This document shows positions 9,091 through 18,279 of a stretch of 64,000 nt of DNA, in pieces. Location of the stretch: the NCBI GenBank assembly GCA_030426385.1, contig JAUHYI010000009.1:22919-86918 (forward strand). Reading direction: 5' to 3'. The DNA is from Phycisphaerae bacterium. Lineage in GTDB: Bacteria > Planctomycetota > Phycisphaerae > Phycisphaerales > Phycisphaeraceae. The notes beneath the pieces were generated by a model. That model ran no database searches, had not been told where the DNA came from, and was given only the letters and a program-made list of their open reading frames with translations. Within the stretch, counting starts at the first letter, position 1, and the number at the start of each line of letters is the position of its first letter. A program made the translations under genes and the position numbers.

Positions 9091-9540
9091 CTAGTGATGG
9101 GCTTCGATGGCCAGGACTTTTTCCAGGCGACGGACGAAGCGTTCATCGGTGTCGAACGTCGCGTTGCAAAACGCGGTGACCAGTTCGCTGGCTAAGGCTA
9201 TGCCCACGATGCGGGCACCGAGGCATAGCACGTTCAAGTCGTCGTGTTGCACGCCCTGGGCCGCGGAATAGGTGTCGTGACAAATCGACGCACGGACGCC
9301 TTTCATTTTGTTGGCGGCCACGCAAGCGCCCACACCACTGCCACAGATCACGATGCCACGCTGAGCCTGGCCATGTTGAATCGCCTGGCCGATGTAGCGG
9401 GCGTAATCGGGGTAATCATCGGTCGGCTCCATGCGATGCGCGCCGAGATCGAGCACTTCGTGTCCCAGTGCGGTGATGAGTTCTTTGAGCGGATCCTTGA
9501 GCGGAAATCCGCCGTGGTCGGCAGCGATGGCAATTTTCAC
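9091..9540 (-). CDS. rpiB: Ribose-5-phosphate isomerase B
   Basis: The 149-aa length is typical of RpiB, which interconverts ribose-5-P and ribulose-5-P in the pentose phosphate pathway. The start MKIAIAADHGGFPLKDPLKE, then DLG, DYPDYA and RGIVICGSGVGACVAANK carry the phosphate-binding and active-site Cys/His/Asp residues of the LacAB/RpiB family. HDTYSA and LGARIVG complete the match. No other pentose-phosphate gene is adjacent. The 5' leader contains a run of 12-base tandem repeats. Confidence 0.94.
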   Translation of the reverse strand: MKIAIAADHGGFPLKDPLKELITALGHEVLDLGAHRMEPTDDYPDYARYIGQAIQHGQAQRGIVICGSGVGACVAANKMKGVRASICHDTYSAAQGVQHDDLNVLCLGARIVGIALASELVTAFCNATFDTDERFVRRLEKVLAIEAHH

Positions 9541-9561
9541 AGGTCATACTCCGTGGGACTT

Positions 9562-9628
9562 CGACGAACAAAACGACGAACAAAACGACGAACAAAACAA
9601 TGGACAAAACAATTAGCAAAACAATCAT
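9562..9628. repeat. 12-base tandem repeat in the rpiB leader
   Basis: Three exact GACGAACAAAAC units are followed by three degenerate ones ending in AAAAC or similar. On the rpiB sense strand this reads as GTTTTGTTCGTC units directly upstream of the start codon region. No function can be assigned. Confidence 0.75.
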
Positions 9629-9725
9629 CAACAGCTAGTGTCGGCCCAGATCGGCCGTGGGTTACGCGTGGCACAGTACCTCCGATGATACCGGTGATTT
9701 GCGGTGTGTGGTAGGGGGGCGTGGT

Positions 9726-10646
9726 TCAGGTCGATTGGGCGCTGATTTTGGCGGTGATGGTGTGGGCTTGGCCGGGCTCGATGGTGATGGCATCAGGACC
9801 AGCGGCGGCGGTTTCGATGCAACACATGCTGGGCCATTCGTCGTCGCCGAAGTCAGGCATGTTTTTGGATTTTTCGATCCATGGATTCCAGACGACGGTG
9901 CTTTTTGAGCCGGTTTTTTCAATGGCGATTTGTCGTTGTTTATCGGGATCATGCAACAGGCACGTGGTGGTGGTGTTTTGATACACGCGGTCGGTTTCAC
10001 GGGTGAATTTAATGGGTTGATCGTCTTGGGTGTATGTGCCACCTTCGACTTTGCTGAGGTATTGCGTGTTTTCCAGGCCGGTGATGTTGACGTTTTTTAC
10101 ATCGTCGACCTCGAAATAACTGTGCAGTGCAGTGCTGATGGTGAACGCGGAGTCGCTGGTGTTTGTGATTTCCAAGGCCATGGTCAGAGCGCTTGAAAGT
10201 GTGACGGTCAAACGCACGTGGCAGGTATTGGGAAACATTTCCAATTCCGCATCATTGGGCGTCATGGAGAACACCGCGATGGTGTGGGTGTCGGTTGAGG
10301 TGATAGAGTCGACATCCCATGGGCGGATGCGTGCGTAGCCGTGGCTGGGTAGCTCGCTTCGTTCGGCATGAGGTCCAAACCATGGGAAGCAAATGGGGAC
10401 GCCGCCGCGCAGTGGTGATTTGCCATCGTAGACGCAGGATTGGCTCATCCACAGGACGGGCGATTGGCCAGCGGGTTGAAAGTGACTGATGTGTGCGCCG
10501 TGTTGATAGACGGTGGCGGTGGAGCCGTCTGGTGAAGCGAGTTGCAGGCGAGGCATGTCGTTGGGGCCTGTGTCCCAGTGGGCTCGGCCGGGGATGGCGA
10601 AGGTGGGGTCGGCGGGCGGTAAGTCAGAGGCGGGTGATGAGGCCAT
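9726..10646 (-). CDS. D-hexose-6-phosphate mutarotase (aldose-1-epimerase-like)
   Basis: This 306-aa protein of the YeaD/galactose-mutarotase-like family equilibrates alpha and beta hexose-6-phosphates. Recognisable parts are the beta-sandwich start LQLASPDGSTATVYQHGAHISHF, the phosphate/sugar-binding loop RGGVPICFPWFGPH, HGYAR, a central LHSYFEV and the late acidic motif VVWNPWIEKS with D-E-W. The ATG at 10646 begins a short polar lead; the frame extends 25 residues upstream without family similarity. Confidence 0.88.
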   Translation of the reverse strand: MASSPASDLPPADPTFAIPGRAHWDTGPNDMPRLQLASPDGSTATVYQHGAHISHFQPAGQSPVLWMSQSCVYDGKSPLRGGVPICFPWFGPHAERSELPSHGYARIRPWDVDSITSTDTHTIAVFSMTPNDAELEMFPNTCHVRLTVTLSSALTMALEITNTSDSAFTISTALHSYFEVDDVKNVNITGLENTQYLSKVEGGTYTQDDQPIKFTRETDRVYQNTTTTCLLHDPDKQRQIAIEKTGSKSTVVWNPWIEKSKNMPDFGDDEWPSMCCIETAAAGPDAITIEPGQAHTITAKISAQST

Positions 10647-10839
10647 GATCAAATAATCTCGCGGGTCAAAAGATCGGAAACAGGCAATGCACAATGTCGA
10701 TAGCCATGATGATCGTACCAATGATGATTCAATCGTGTGGGGTTGGACGCGCAGCGAGTGACGGAATGTGCGGGATCCACAAGATATGTTGAGATTAGCG
10801 GGTCCAGACTACTGATAGCAATCGCGTTAAAAACTCGTG

Positions 10840-10918
10840 GGTTAGCCGCCGCCCTTGGGCGGCGCGAAATGTGCGTTAACCCTAGGCCGTCGCGCCGCCC
10901 AAGGGCGGCGGCTAACGT
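10840..10918. repeat. Palindromic repeat R1, complete copy
   Basis: The left arm GTTAGCCGCCGCCCTTGGGC and its near-exact inverted right arm enclose about 25 bases, and each arm has its own internal CGCCC..TTGGGCGG fold. The flank CGTTAAAAACTCGTGG resembles that of other copies. It lies in the 357-base gap between the mutarotase and moaA genes; nothing else is recognised there apart from a G-run repeat beside moaA. Confidence 0.85.
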
Positions 10919-10985
10919 AGGCAAGAAATAACGCCCGTGTGTGGGACCGGTATGAGTCAAGCCTGGCGAACTACGCCAAGTCTGC

Positions 10986-11003
10986 GGGGGAAATGTGGGG
11001 GGG
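10986..11003 (-). repeat. C-run repeat directly after the moaA stop
   Basis: On the moaA sense strand the TAG stop is followed one base later by seven C, ACATTTCCCCC and GC. This is one of the simplest single-unit copies of the stop-associated family. Confidence 0.85.
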
Positions 11004-12158
11004 CTAGCCGCCGAGTTGGCTCATGGCCCGGTCGCCTTGTTGGGCGTGGACGTCGGGCTTGAGTGCAACGCATTGGCGCATGATGTCGACGATGAGCTTG
11101 GGATCGGGGGCCGGTCGCAGTGCAGGCCAGATGCTGCGTTCACCGCCATCGAAGAGACAACTGCGCAGCTCGCCGGTGGCGGTCAGGCGTAAGCGATTGC
11201 AAGTTTCGCAAAAGGGTTGGCTCATCGCGCTGATAAAGCCAATGCGTCCGAGTGCGTGGGGGAGTTGATAAACCCGTGCTGGCCCGACGCCGGGTTCGTG
11301 TTGGCGATCGATGGGTGTGAGGGGGCCGAGTGCCTGTTGGATGCGCTGTTGGAGGGTGGCGTTGTCGACGGTGTAGCCGGGGTTGGGATCAGTGTTGGCT
11401 GTCGCGTCGTGATCGTGTGGTGTGTGTGAGTGTGTGGGTGGTGTGGTGGTGTGGGGAGGTGGGGTGGTTAGGGAGCTATCGCCGAGGGGCATGTATTCGA
11501 TGAACCGGACGGTCCAGGGATTGTTGAGGGTGAGGCGTGCGAAGTCGACGACCTCGTCATCGTTGGTACCGCCGATGACGACGGTGTTGATTTTAATTTT
11601 TTTGAATCCAGCACGTGTGGCCTGTTCGAGTCCACGTTGGATTTTTTGCAACATAGCTTGGCCATCACGCGCAGCGCCGCGAGCAATGCGGGCAAAGCGA
11701 TCGGGTTGCATGGTGTCCCAACTGACGGTGATGCGATCGAGACCAGCGTGTGCCAGATCGTGGGCCAGATTTTCAAGCAGGACGCCGTTGGTGGTCATGG
11801 ACAGATCGTGGGGCGCGATTTTTTTGAGTCCGGCAATGATGGGTATCAGGTCCTTGCGGACGGTAGGTTCGCCGCCGGTGATTTTCAGATGGGTGACGCC
11901 GACGCCGATGGCCGCGTGTGCGACGGCGATGATGTCATCTTTTGTCAGCAGTTCATCGGTGGGGGCAAATTTAACGCCTGTTTCAGGCATGCAATAGATA
12001 CAGCGAAAATTACAGCGATCGGTGATGGACAATCGTAGTAATCGGACGGAATCGAGCGATCGCGGGCCCTGGGCATAGATAGGGCGTTGGGTGGAAACAT
12101 CCAATAATGGCAGGGCAATCGCGGTCACAGTCCGATTATAGACAATATGTGGGGCCAA
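11004..12158 (-). CDS. moaA: GTP 3',8-cyclase MoaA
   Basis: This is the radical-SAM enzyme of the first step of molybdopterin synthesis, 384 aa. The SAM cluster motif is CNFRCIYC after RLSITDR, with ITGGEPTVRKDL following. The second cluster is CETCNRLRLTATGELRSC, and the protein ends in the conserved GG. An unusual Thr/Pro/His-rich insert of about 28 residues (near 228-257) follows FIEYMPLG, encoded by a GT/GGTGT-rich stretch at about 11385-11470. No other moa gene is in the window. The stop is followed at once by the C-run repeat. The exact start is uncertain. Confidence 0.92.
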   Translation of the reverse strand: MAPHIVYNRTVTAIALPLLDVSTQRPIYAQGPRSLDSVRLLRLSITDRCNFRCIYCMPETGVKFAPTDELLTKDDIIAVAHAAIGVGVTHLKITGGEPTVRKDLIPIIAGLKKIAPHDLSMTTNGVLLENLAHDLAHAGLDRITVSWDTMQPDRFARIARGAARDGQAMLQKIQRGLEQATRAGFKKIKINTVVIGGTNDDEVVDFARLTLNNPWTVRFIEYMPLGDSSLTTPPPHTTTPPTHSHTPHDHDATANTDPNPGYTVDNATLQQRIQQALGPLTPIDRQHEPGVGPARVYQLPHALGRIGFISAMSQPFCETCNRLRLTATGELRSCLFDGGERSIWPALRPAPDPKLIVDIMRQCVALKPDVHAQQGDRAMSQLGG

Positions 12159-12287
12159 CCGATATGGCCGTGCCGATGAAGGTCAGTACTGGTCGCGTAT
12201 GCATGTATGATAGGTGGCCCGGCTTGGCTGAGCCGAGCGTCAATTTGTTTTCGATTGCACGTGAGCCGAACGTGGGATGAACGTGGA

Positions 12288-12350
12288 GGGGGATGTGGGG
12301 AGGACGGGGGGGGAACGTGGGGGAACGTGGGGGAACGTGGGGGGGGGAAG
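12288..12350 (+). repeat. G-run repeat array upstream of a divergent gene pair
   Basis: GGGGGATGTGGGG, a G8 run, then three GGGGGAACGT units and a G9 run lie between moaA (-) and the zinc-finger membrane protein gene (+), about 85 bases before the latter's start. The strand with G runs is the sense strand of the downstream gene, opposite to the stop-associated copies. Confidence 0.8.
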
Positions 12351-12433
12351 TTGGTTGGGGCATGTCAACGTGCTAAATTGTGTCTGTTCGGTGGTCGTTT
12401 CAAGGTTGAGTTGGTGAATTTCGGTTCGTTGCC

Positions 12434-13993
12434 ATGTATGAATTGAGTTGTCCATCCTGTGCTCATGTGACCCGGTTGCCGTTTGTGCGTATCGGTGCGG
12501 TGGCCACATGCGAGGAATGCGACACGCGATTTCAAATTGAGCGTAAACATGTGCAGCATCATGCGGAGCCTGTGGACACGTCAGCCGAGGATGAATCGCT
12601 ATTCAGTGGCAGTGCGGGTGGTTTAACGGGCGAGGGTGGTGAACCGGGTGCGGGGCGGATTGATTCTTACCATGGAAGTGGGGGAAGTGGGGGAAGCGGG
12701 GAAGCGAATGCGTCGATGCTGTCAGGCAATGTCGGGGCAGGTGGTGGCGTGGGGGGGGGCAGTGTCGGTGTGGGCGGGCGGGGTGCGCGACATGTAGGGG
12801 GTGTGGGGGCAGGTGGTGGGGCAGGTGGTGGGGCAAGTGGTGGGGCGAGTGTGGGGGTGGGCGGTAGGCCACGGAGCAGTCGTGAATCGGGGCGAGTGCG
12901 CGGGGGTGGTCCAGCGCGTCGGCGCGGCGGTCGGCGTGGTGTAGGTTGGGGCGTGGTGAGCTGGCTGTTGACGTTGGGTGCGATGCTGGGATTCGTGGTG
13001 GCGGGCTTGTTCTGGATGGCGATGGAGTGGGGCCTGATCGGCGATGGCAATGTGGTTGAACCCGAGCCGGTTGTCGCGGCTGAGGATACTGTGCCTGATT
13101 ATCGCCTGACGTATGGATTGGACATCGTCGATCCGGAGATCGTGAACCCAACGCCGTGGACCTCGACGTCGGACATGTACATGGACACCGAGCGTGACGA
13201 GGGGGCCGTGGTGGTTCGGCGTGAATCGAATTATGTTGATCCGGAAGGCCGTCATGTGTTGGCGGCGATTGTGGAAAACAAAGGCGAGCGAACGATATCG
13301 TTGGCGTATCTGACGCTGTCGCTGGTGGATGAAACGGCGCAGGTTTTTGCGCGAAGCCTGGTGCCGGTGGTGATGTTGCGGCCCAATTCGCCACGGGAAA
13401 TCAGCGTGGATGTGCCAGATGAATTGATGACGCGATTTGATTCGATTGGATGGTCGGTTGAGGTGATCAACGAATTGCCGCGTTCGGTGGCATTGCTGGG
13501 TGTGGCGTTATCGGTGGAGGCGATCAATCCTGGGCCTGACGGTTTGGTGAAAATTGAAGCGGTGAATCGGACGGGCCAGATGTTGTCGGAATTGATGTTC
13601 CTGTTTCGCGCGACCGATGAAACCGGGCGTGTGGTGGGATCGTGGCGATACCAGTTACGAGATTTGTTGGCGTTGGATCAGAAGATTTCATTTTTAGCGG
13701 CGACGCCGATTTTTGAAGAAATTGGTCCGATGGCGTGGTCGGTCGAAGCGGTGGGCGTGATCGCTGATCCGTTGGACCGACGCGATCATGGTGGGATGCC
13801 CGAACCGTTGGGCCGGTTGGGGCGGTTGGGCTCAAGAGACGGGGCGAATGTGAAAGGCGTTAACGGACTGAACGGTGTCGATGGTCTGGATGGCCGAGAT
13901 GACTTAGATGATGATGAGCCGGTCAGCGATCAAGCAGGCCGACGTGCGATTGATACAATCGACGCCCAACCACCCGTGACGACCCCCGAGTAA
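12434..13993 (+). CDS. Zinc-finger membrane protein with Gly-rich linker, unknown function
   Basis: This 519-aa protein is of no recognised function. The first 40 residues hold a CPSC ... CEEC finger resembling the MJ0042-type zinc ribbon (MYELSCPSCAHVTRLPF, ATCEECDTRFQI). Residues 70-170 are strongly Gly/Ser/Val/Arg-rich and low-complexity. One membrane helix follows (about 175-197, WLLTLGAMLGFVVAGLFWMA). A C-terminal region (about 255-455) then alternates strands in the manner of two similar beta-sandwich units (...NKGERTISLAYLTLSLVDE; NRTGQMLSELMFLFRATDE). The tail has LGRLGRLG and NGLNGVDGLDG repeats. It ends 72 bases before the rhomboid gene and could be co-transcribed with it. Confidence 0.6.
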   Translation: MYELSCPSCAHVTRLPFVRIGAVATCEECDTRFQIERKHVQHHAEPVDTSAEDESLFSGSAGGLTGEGGEPGAGRIDSYHGSGGSGGSGEANASMLSGNVGAGGGVGGGSVGVGGRGARHVGGVGAGGGAGGGASGGASVGVGGRPRSSRESGRVRGGGPARRRGGRRGVGWGVVSWLLTLGAMLGFVVAGLFWMAMEWGLIGDGNVVEPEPVVAAEDTVPDYRLTYGLDIVDPEIVNPTPWTSTSDMYMDTERDEGAVVVRRESNYVDPEGRHVLAAIVENKGERTISLAYLTLSLVDETAQVFARSLVPVVMLRPNSPREISVDVPDELMTRFDSIGWSVEVINELPRSVALLGVALSVEAINPGPDGLVKIEAVNRTGQMLSELMFLFRATDETGRVVGSWRYQLRDLLALDQKISFLAATPIFEEIGPMAWSVEAVGVIADPLDRRDHGGMPEPLGRLGRLGSRDGANVKGVNGLNGVDGLDGRDDLDDDEPVSDQAGRRAIDTIDAQPPVTTPE

Positions 13994-14065
13994 TAGCCTC
14001 AATCATGATCGTCCACGAATCGTTTGTTCGTGTGCAGATCATCGAGCCCGCCAGAATACTGACGC

Positions 14066-15253
14066 ATGGTTATCCCGATACGCACTGATCGCCAACTCAA
14101 GTCCACGCCTTGGGTGAACTACGCGCTGATCGCGGTGAACGTGGTGATCTTCCTGTTGACCAAAGAACAGATCGCAGCGTCGTCGATGGTCGCGGCCCCG
14201 CCGGGCGGATTCGAAACCTTGCGTGAGCATTACCCGGTGGTGGGCTACTACCTGTATCCCACGCACCCGCAATGGTCGCAATTCATCACGTATCAATTCC
14301 TGCATGGCTCGTGGATGCATCTGATCGGGAACATGGTTTTTCTGTTTGTGTTCGGCAACAGCGTGGAAGATCGGCTGGGCAAGGTGGGATACCTGGCGTT
14401 CTATCTGGCGGGCGGTATCCTGGCAGGGCTTGGGCATGCCATGGTGGAACTCAACAGTGTGTTGGGGGCTAGCGGTGCGGTGTCGGCGGTGACGGGCGCT
14501 TATCTTGCGCTGTTCCCGTTGAGCAATGTGGTGATTGTCATCTGGTTCATCATGATCGGCGCATTCGAAGTGTCGAGCGTGGTGTTGATCTGTTTCCAGA
14601 TTGTGCAGAACCTGATTTCCGAATTGCTCGGGCTTGATGGTGTGGCATACCTGGCGCACCTGAGTGGGTATGGCTATGGTTTTGCCATCGGGATGTTGAT
14701 GTTGTATTGCAAGATATTGCCGCGCGAACCGTACGACATGTTGGCCTTGATCGAACGGCAAAAACGGCGCGCCGAATTCCGCGCGATGACCCGACGGGGA
14801 CAGTCGCCATGGGCCCATCTCAGTCCGGATGGCGTGATCATCGATGCGAAAGATGGCGAAGCCTTGTCAGAAGAAGAACAGCGCCTGGCAGGATTGCGTC
14901 GCAAGGTAAGCACGGCACTGGCGGCGCATGATGCCTCCCGGGCCACAGCCGCCTATCGCGAACTGTTGGCGGTTGATTCGCGACAGGTGTTGACCGAAAC
15001 GCAACAGTTGGATGTGGCCAACCTGTTGATGAGTCAAGGCGAATATCCCACCGCAGCGCATGCGTATGAATTGTTCCTCGAAAAATTTACGCGTTACAGT
15101 CAGCGTGAACAGATCCAGTTGATTCTGGGGTTGATCTATGCGCGTTACCTGGATGAACATCAACGGGCAGCGACGTTATTAGAAGCGGCGATGCCACGAT
15201 TGGCCGATCCGGCGCAGGTGGCATTGGCCAAGAGCACGCTCGAGGAATTGTGA
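14066..15253 (+). CDS. Rhomboid-family intramembrane serine protease with C-terminal helical domain
   Basis: The 395-aa protein begins MVIPIRTDRQLKSTPWVNYALI and has six or so membrane helices. The catalytic pair appears as Ser136 in LGASGAVSAVTGAYL and His198 in AHLSGYGYGFAIG. The HGSWMHLIGNMVFLFVFGN loop is typical of planctomycete rhomboids. Residues from about 240 form a soluble extension with TPR-like helices (VANLLMSQGEYPTAAHAYEL), perhaps for partner or substrate recruitment. It probably cleaves membrane proteins within the bilayer; the substrate is unknown. Confidence 0.88.
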   Translation: MVIPIRTDRQLKSTPWVNYALIAVNVVIFLLTKEQIAASSMVAAPPGGFETLREHYPVVGYYLYPTHPQWSQFITYQFLHGSWMHLIGNMVFLFVFGNSVEDRLGKVGYLAFYLAGGILAGLGHAMVELNSVLGASGAVSAVTGAYLALFPLSNVVIVIWFIMIGAFEVSSVVLICFQIVQNLISELLGLDGVAYLAHLSGYGYGFAIGMLMLYCKILPREPYDMLALIERQKRRAEFRAMTRRGQSPWAHLSPDGVIIDAKDGEALSEEEQRLAGLRRKVSTALAAHDASRATAAYRELLAVDSRQVLTETQQLDVANLLMSQGEYPTAAHAYELFLEKFTRYSQREQIQLILGLIYARYLDEHQRAATLLEAAMPRLADPAQVALAKSTLEEL

Positions 15254-15308
15254 CTCACGCCTACCAAAGCGCGGATGCCAAACACGTCGGGATGCAGGTT
15301 TTTTGGGC

Positions 15309-15416
15309 AGTGGTACATTTTGAAATGCTTAACGAGCCGCGACCGTCAGGGAGCGGGTTTCCAACAGGTTTGGCCCGCTCCCTGACGGTCGCGGCTCGTT
15401 AAAGTGAACCACTACC
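15309..15416. repeat. Palindromic repeat R2 (REP-like), copy 1
   Basis: Two perfect 26-27-base arms, AACGAGCCGCGACCGTCAGG with GAGCGGG following and its inverse, enclose 16 bases. The palindrome continues imperfectly outward into AGTGGTACATTTT on the left and AAAGTGAACCACT on the right, giving an element of roughly 108 bases. The rest of this 446-base gap before pfk shows no gene. Confidence 0.9.
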
Positions 15417-15699
15417 TTTTTTGGGGGCCAGACAGGGGGCGTCGGGCGGTTCATGCAGGCTGACAATCAATTCACTACAATGTTGGCTCCGTTGATCAGT
15501 TTGTTCCCGGATGTTAGCGCTGAAAGTGGTCGGACCACACACACGCGATCAATAGCATTCCGGGTATCGGTCTTGGTATCGGCCTCGGCATCAGCATGGA
15601 ACCGTTCGTCTGATTCAGTTTGATTCAGCCTGACGCATGCTGATCCGGCGTGAACGGGTCTTTTTTACAAATTCATTTTTTTTTGAGGCGAACAGTACT

Positions 15700-16893
15700 A
15701 TGTCAGGTAATGTAGTCATCGGGCAATCAGGCGGTCCAACCGCAGTCATCAATCAATCTCTGGTGGGCGTGGCCGAAACCCTGCGTGGGCAAAAAGGCAT
15801 CGGTCGCATCTGGGGCGCATGCAATGCGGTGCGCGGCATGATTGAAGATCGATTTGTCGATTTGACCGACATTCCGCAGGATGTTTTGGATCGTATCGCC
15901 AACACGCCGTCCGCCGGTTTGGGGTCGAGTCGCGATAAGCCTGACGCCGATTACTGTGCGAAAATTTTCGAGGTGTTGAAAAAGAAAGACGTGCAATATT
16001 TTTTCTACATCGGCGGCAACGACAGTTCGGACACGTGCCGAATTATCAATGAGCTGGCCAATGAAAGTGGCTACGAATTGCGATGTTTCCATGTGCCCAA
16101 GACGATCGACAACGATCTGATGCATAACGATCACACGCCGGGGTTTGCATCGGCAGCGAAATTTGTGGCCCAGGCATTCATGGGTGACAACCTCGACAAC
16201 CGAGCGTTGGCTGGCGTGAAAATCAACGTGGTGATGGGACGCCATGCCGGGTTCCTCACCGCCGCGAGCGTGATGGGTCGGCGTAATGAAGAAGACGGTC
16301 CGCATCTGGTGTACGTGCCCGAGGTGGCGTTTGATGAAGATAAATTTCTGGGCAAGGTTGACGCGACCTACAAAAAATATGGACGCTGCCTGATCGCGGT
16401 GAGTGAAGGCATTCACGATGAAGATAACGTGCCGATGGCGATCCGATTGGCCGCAGAGCAAGGCCACCATGTCGAGCGCGATGCCCACGGGAATATTCAA
16501 TTATCCGGCACCGGGGCGTTGGGTGATTTCCTGAGTCAGTTGGTGAAAAGCAAACTGAAAATCAGCCGAGTGCGTGCTGACACGTTTGGCTATATGCAAC
16601 GCAGTTTTGTGGGTTGCACCTCGCCAGTGGATGCCGCCGAAGCCCGTGCGGTGGGTGCGGCGGCAGCACGTCACGCGCTATCGGGTGATGTCGATGGTTC
16701 GCTGGCCATTCAACGGGTGAACGACCAACCCTACGAAGTGGCCTACAAGCGCGTGGAGCTTGGCGACGTAGCGGGCAAGACGCGCACGATGGATGTCTCG
16801 CACATTGTGGATGGCTGCGATATCGCCGACAGCTTCCGCGATTACCTAAGGCCGTTGGTGGGCGAATTGCCCGTGATCGAAACGTTTTCGTAA
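15700..16893 (+). CDS. pfp: 6-phosphofructokinase, probably pyrophosphate-dependent
   Basis: This 397-aa PFK-A-superfamily enzyme phosphorylates fructose-6-P. The nucleotide-site sequence is IGGNDSSDTC, where ATP enzymes have GGDGS, and the catalytic region reads PKTIDNDLMHND. The Lys in PKTIDND is characteristic of PPi-using enzymes, where ATP enzymes have PGTIDND. MGRHAGFLTAAS and the Tyr/Arg sites of the C-terminal half are present. The ATG at 15700 follows a GAGGCG ribosome site; the frame is open 21 codons further up. A PPi donor fits the membrane pyrophosphatase gene at 44.8-47.0 kb. Confidence 0.88.
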   Translation: MSGNVVIGQSGGPTAVINQSLVGVAETLRGQKGIGRIWGACNAVRGMIEDRFVDLTDIPQDVLDRIANTPSAGLGSSRDKPDADYCAKIFEVLKKKDVQYFFYIGGNDSSDTCRIINELANESGYELRCFHVPKTIDNDLMHNDHTPGFASAAKFVAQAFMGDNLDNRALAGVKINVVMGRHAGFLTAASVMGRRNEEDGPHLVYVPEVAFDEDKFLGKVDATYKKYGRCLIAVSEGIHDEDNVPMAIRLAAEQGHHVERDAHGNIQLSGTGALGDFLSQLVKSKLKISRVRADTFGYMQRSFVGCTSPVDAAEARAVGAAAARHALSGDVDGSLAIQRVNDQPYEVAYKRVELGDVAGKTRTMDVSHIVDGCDIADSFRDYLRPLVGELPVIETFS

Positions 16894-16967
16894 GCATGCC
16901 ATAATGCCAGCGGAATGAACAGTGCCAAGAACAGTGGAAGCTCGCCGCAGAAAAATGAAAGCAAATT

Positions 16968-17001
16968 GGGGGGGGGCAAGTGGGGGGGTGGGGGGAGAGG
17001 T
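16968..17001 (+). repeat. G-run repeat upstream of uxuA
   Basis: Runs of eight, seven and six G, separated by CAAGT and T, end about 15 bases before the uxuA start. The G-rich strand is the sense strand of both flanking genes, so this copy is not in the stop-codon orientation. Confidence 0.75.
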
Positions 17002-17009
17002 AGCACGAT

Positions 17010-18062
17010 ATGAAAATGACAATGCGTTGGTTTGGGCAGGATGATCCGGTGTCCCTGGCAAACATCAGGCAAGTGCCGGGCGTTACGGGAATGGTCAGTG
17101 CGTTGTACGACGTTGAAGTCGGCGAAGCATGGTCGGTCGCGAGTCTAGCCAAGTTGCGCGATGACGTGAATGCGGTGGGCATGAATCTGGATGTGATCGA
17201 ATCGATCAGCGTACATCCGGATATCAAGTTGGGGTTGCCCACGCGCGATGGTTACATCGATGCGTATTGCGAATCGATTCGTGCGATGGGCAAGGTTGGC
17301 ATTCCGGTGCTGTGTTACAACTTCATGCCGGTGTTCGACTGGACGCGAACGAATTTATTGCATCCGTTTGCGGACGGTTCGCATGCGTTGAGTTTCAATT
17401 ATGAAGAGCTGTCGCATTTGAATCTGGAAGAGGACGGCGCGGGGGCGTTGCCCGGTTGGGGTGCGGTGTATTCGAAAGAAGAGCTGTCGGATTTGATGGC
17501 AAAATTTCGCGAGCTGGGCCCGGACCGATTGTGGGAAAACTTAGCGTATTTCCTGCGAAAAGTGGTGCCGGTCGCCGAGGAAGCGGGCGTGCGCATGGGC
17601 ATTCATCCGGATGATCCGCCGTGGTCGATTTTTGGATTGCCGCGGATTGTGACCGATGAAAGTGCGCTGGTGCGCATCTGTAAAATCATCGACAGTCCGA
17701 GCAATGGCGTCACGCTATGCACCGGGTCATTGGGCGCGTCGTTGTCGAATAACCTGCCGCAGATTGTACGCCGGTTGGGCGATCGCATTAATTTCGTACA
17801 CATGCGCAACGTGTCGATCACTGGCAACAAAGATTTCCATGAGAGCCCGCACCTGTCGGTGTTGGGCAGCATCGACATGTATCAGGTGGCCAAGTCGCTG
17901 GTCGCGATTGGTTACAACGGGCCTGTGCGTCCGGATCATGGCCGCATGATCTGGGGCGAAGAGGGTCGCCCGGGGTACGGCCTATTCGACCGCTCGTTGG
18001 GCGCGATGTATTTGCAGGGCCTGTTCGAAGCAGCCAATCACCAACGGCACAACGCATGGTAG
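17010..18062 (+). CDS. uxuA: Mannonate dehydratase
   Basis: The 350-aa length is typical. UxuA removes water from D-mannonate to give 2-keto-3-deoxygluconate in hexuronate breakdown. Family segments are MRWFGQDDPVSLANIRQVPG, VIESISVHPDIKLG, VLCYNFMPVFDWTRT, GIHPDDPPWSIFGLPRIV, NGVTLCTGSLG, FVHMRN and RPDHGRMIWGE. The metal-binding His, Cys and Asp residues lie within these. It follows pfk by 116 bases on the same strand with a G-run repeat between. No other uronate gene is in the window. Confidence 0.94.
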   Translation: MKMTMRWFGQDDPVSLANIRQVPGVTGMVSALYDVEVGEAWSVASLAKLRDDVNAVGMNLDVIESISVHPDIKLGLPTRDGYIDAYCESIRAMGKVGIPVLCYNFMPVFDWTRTNLLHPFADGSHALSFNYEELSHLNLEEDGAGALPGWGAVYSKEELSDLMAKFRELGPDRLWENLAYFLRKVVPVAEEAGVRMGIHPDDPPWSIFGLPRIVTDESALVRICKIIDSPSNGVTLCTGSLGASLSNNLPQIVRRLGDRINFVHMRNVSITGNKDFHESPHLSVLGSIDMYQVAKSLVAIGYNGPVRPDHGRMIWGEEGRPGYGLFDRSLGAMYLQGLFEAANHQRHNAW

Positions 18063-18112
18063 CCCCCCACACACTGATACGGCTCCCCTAAATTTCTAAC
18101 GTGTGATTCCCC

Positions 18113-18201
18113 GTTAGCCGTCGCTCTTGGGCGGTGCGTGTGGGGCGGGGGGCAGGGATTTGTTGACGGTGACGCGCCGCCCAAGGGCGGCGGCTAACGG
18201 A
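18113..18201. repeat. Palindromic repeat R1, complete copy
   Basis: CCGTTAGCCGTCGCTCTTGGGCGG and its inverse CGCCGCCCAAGGGCGGCGGC (then TAACGG) enclose about 45 bases. It sits between the convergent ends of uxuA (stop followed by CCCCCCAC) and the 35-aa gene (stop followed by a C-run array). The two gene ends are thus arranged symmetrically around the palindrome. The flank GAGTTCTAAACGGATGCGTAT recurs beside the copy at 44.6 kb. Confidence 0.85.
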
Positions 18202-18232
18202 TGAGTTCTAAACGGATGCGTATTAATAGCGC

Positions 18233-18279
18233 AGGGGAAAAATGGGGGGAAAGTGGGGGGAAGTGGGGGGGGTGGGGGG
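18233..18279 (-). repeat. C-run repeat array after the 35-aa gene
   Basis: On the minus strand the TAA is followed directly by C6, then C8, C6 and C6 with ACTT and ACTTT spacers, and ends ATTTTTCCCC-TGCGC. Same orientation and edge as the copies after typA, mscS and others. Confidence 0.85.

Noticed and set aside
12722..12900. Gly-rich stretch of the zinc-finger membrane protein as another G-run repeat copy
   Set aside because: It is G-rich and low-complexity, but lacks the AAATGT/AAACGT spacers and edges of the family, so I did not count it.
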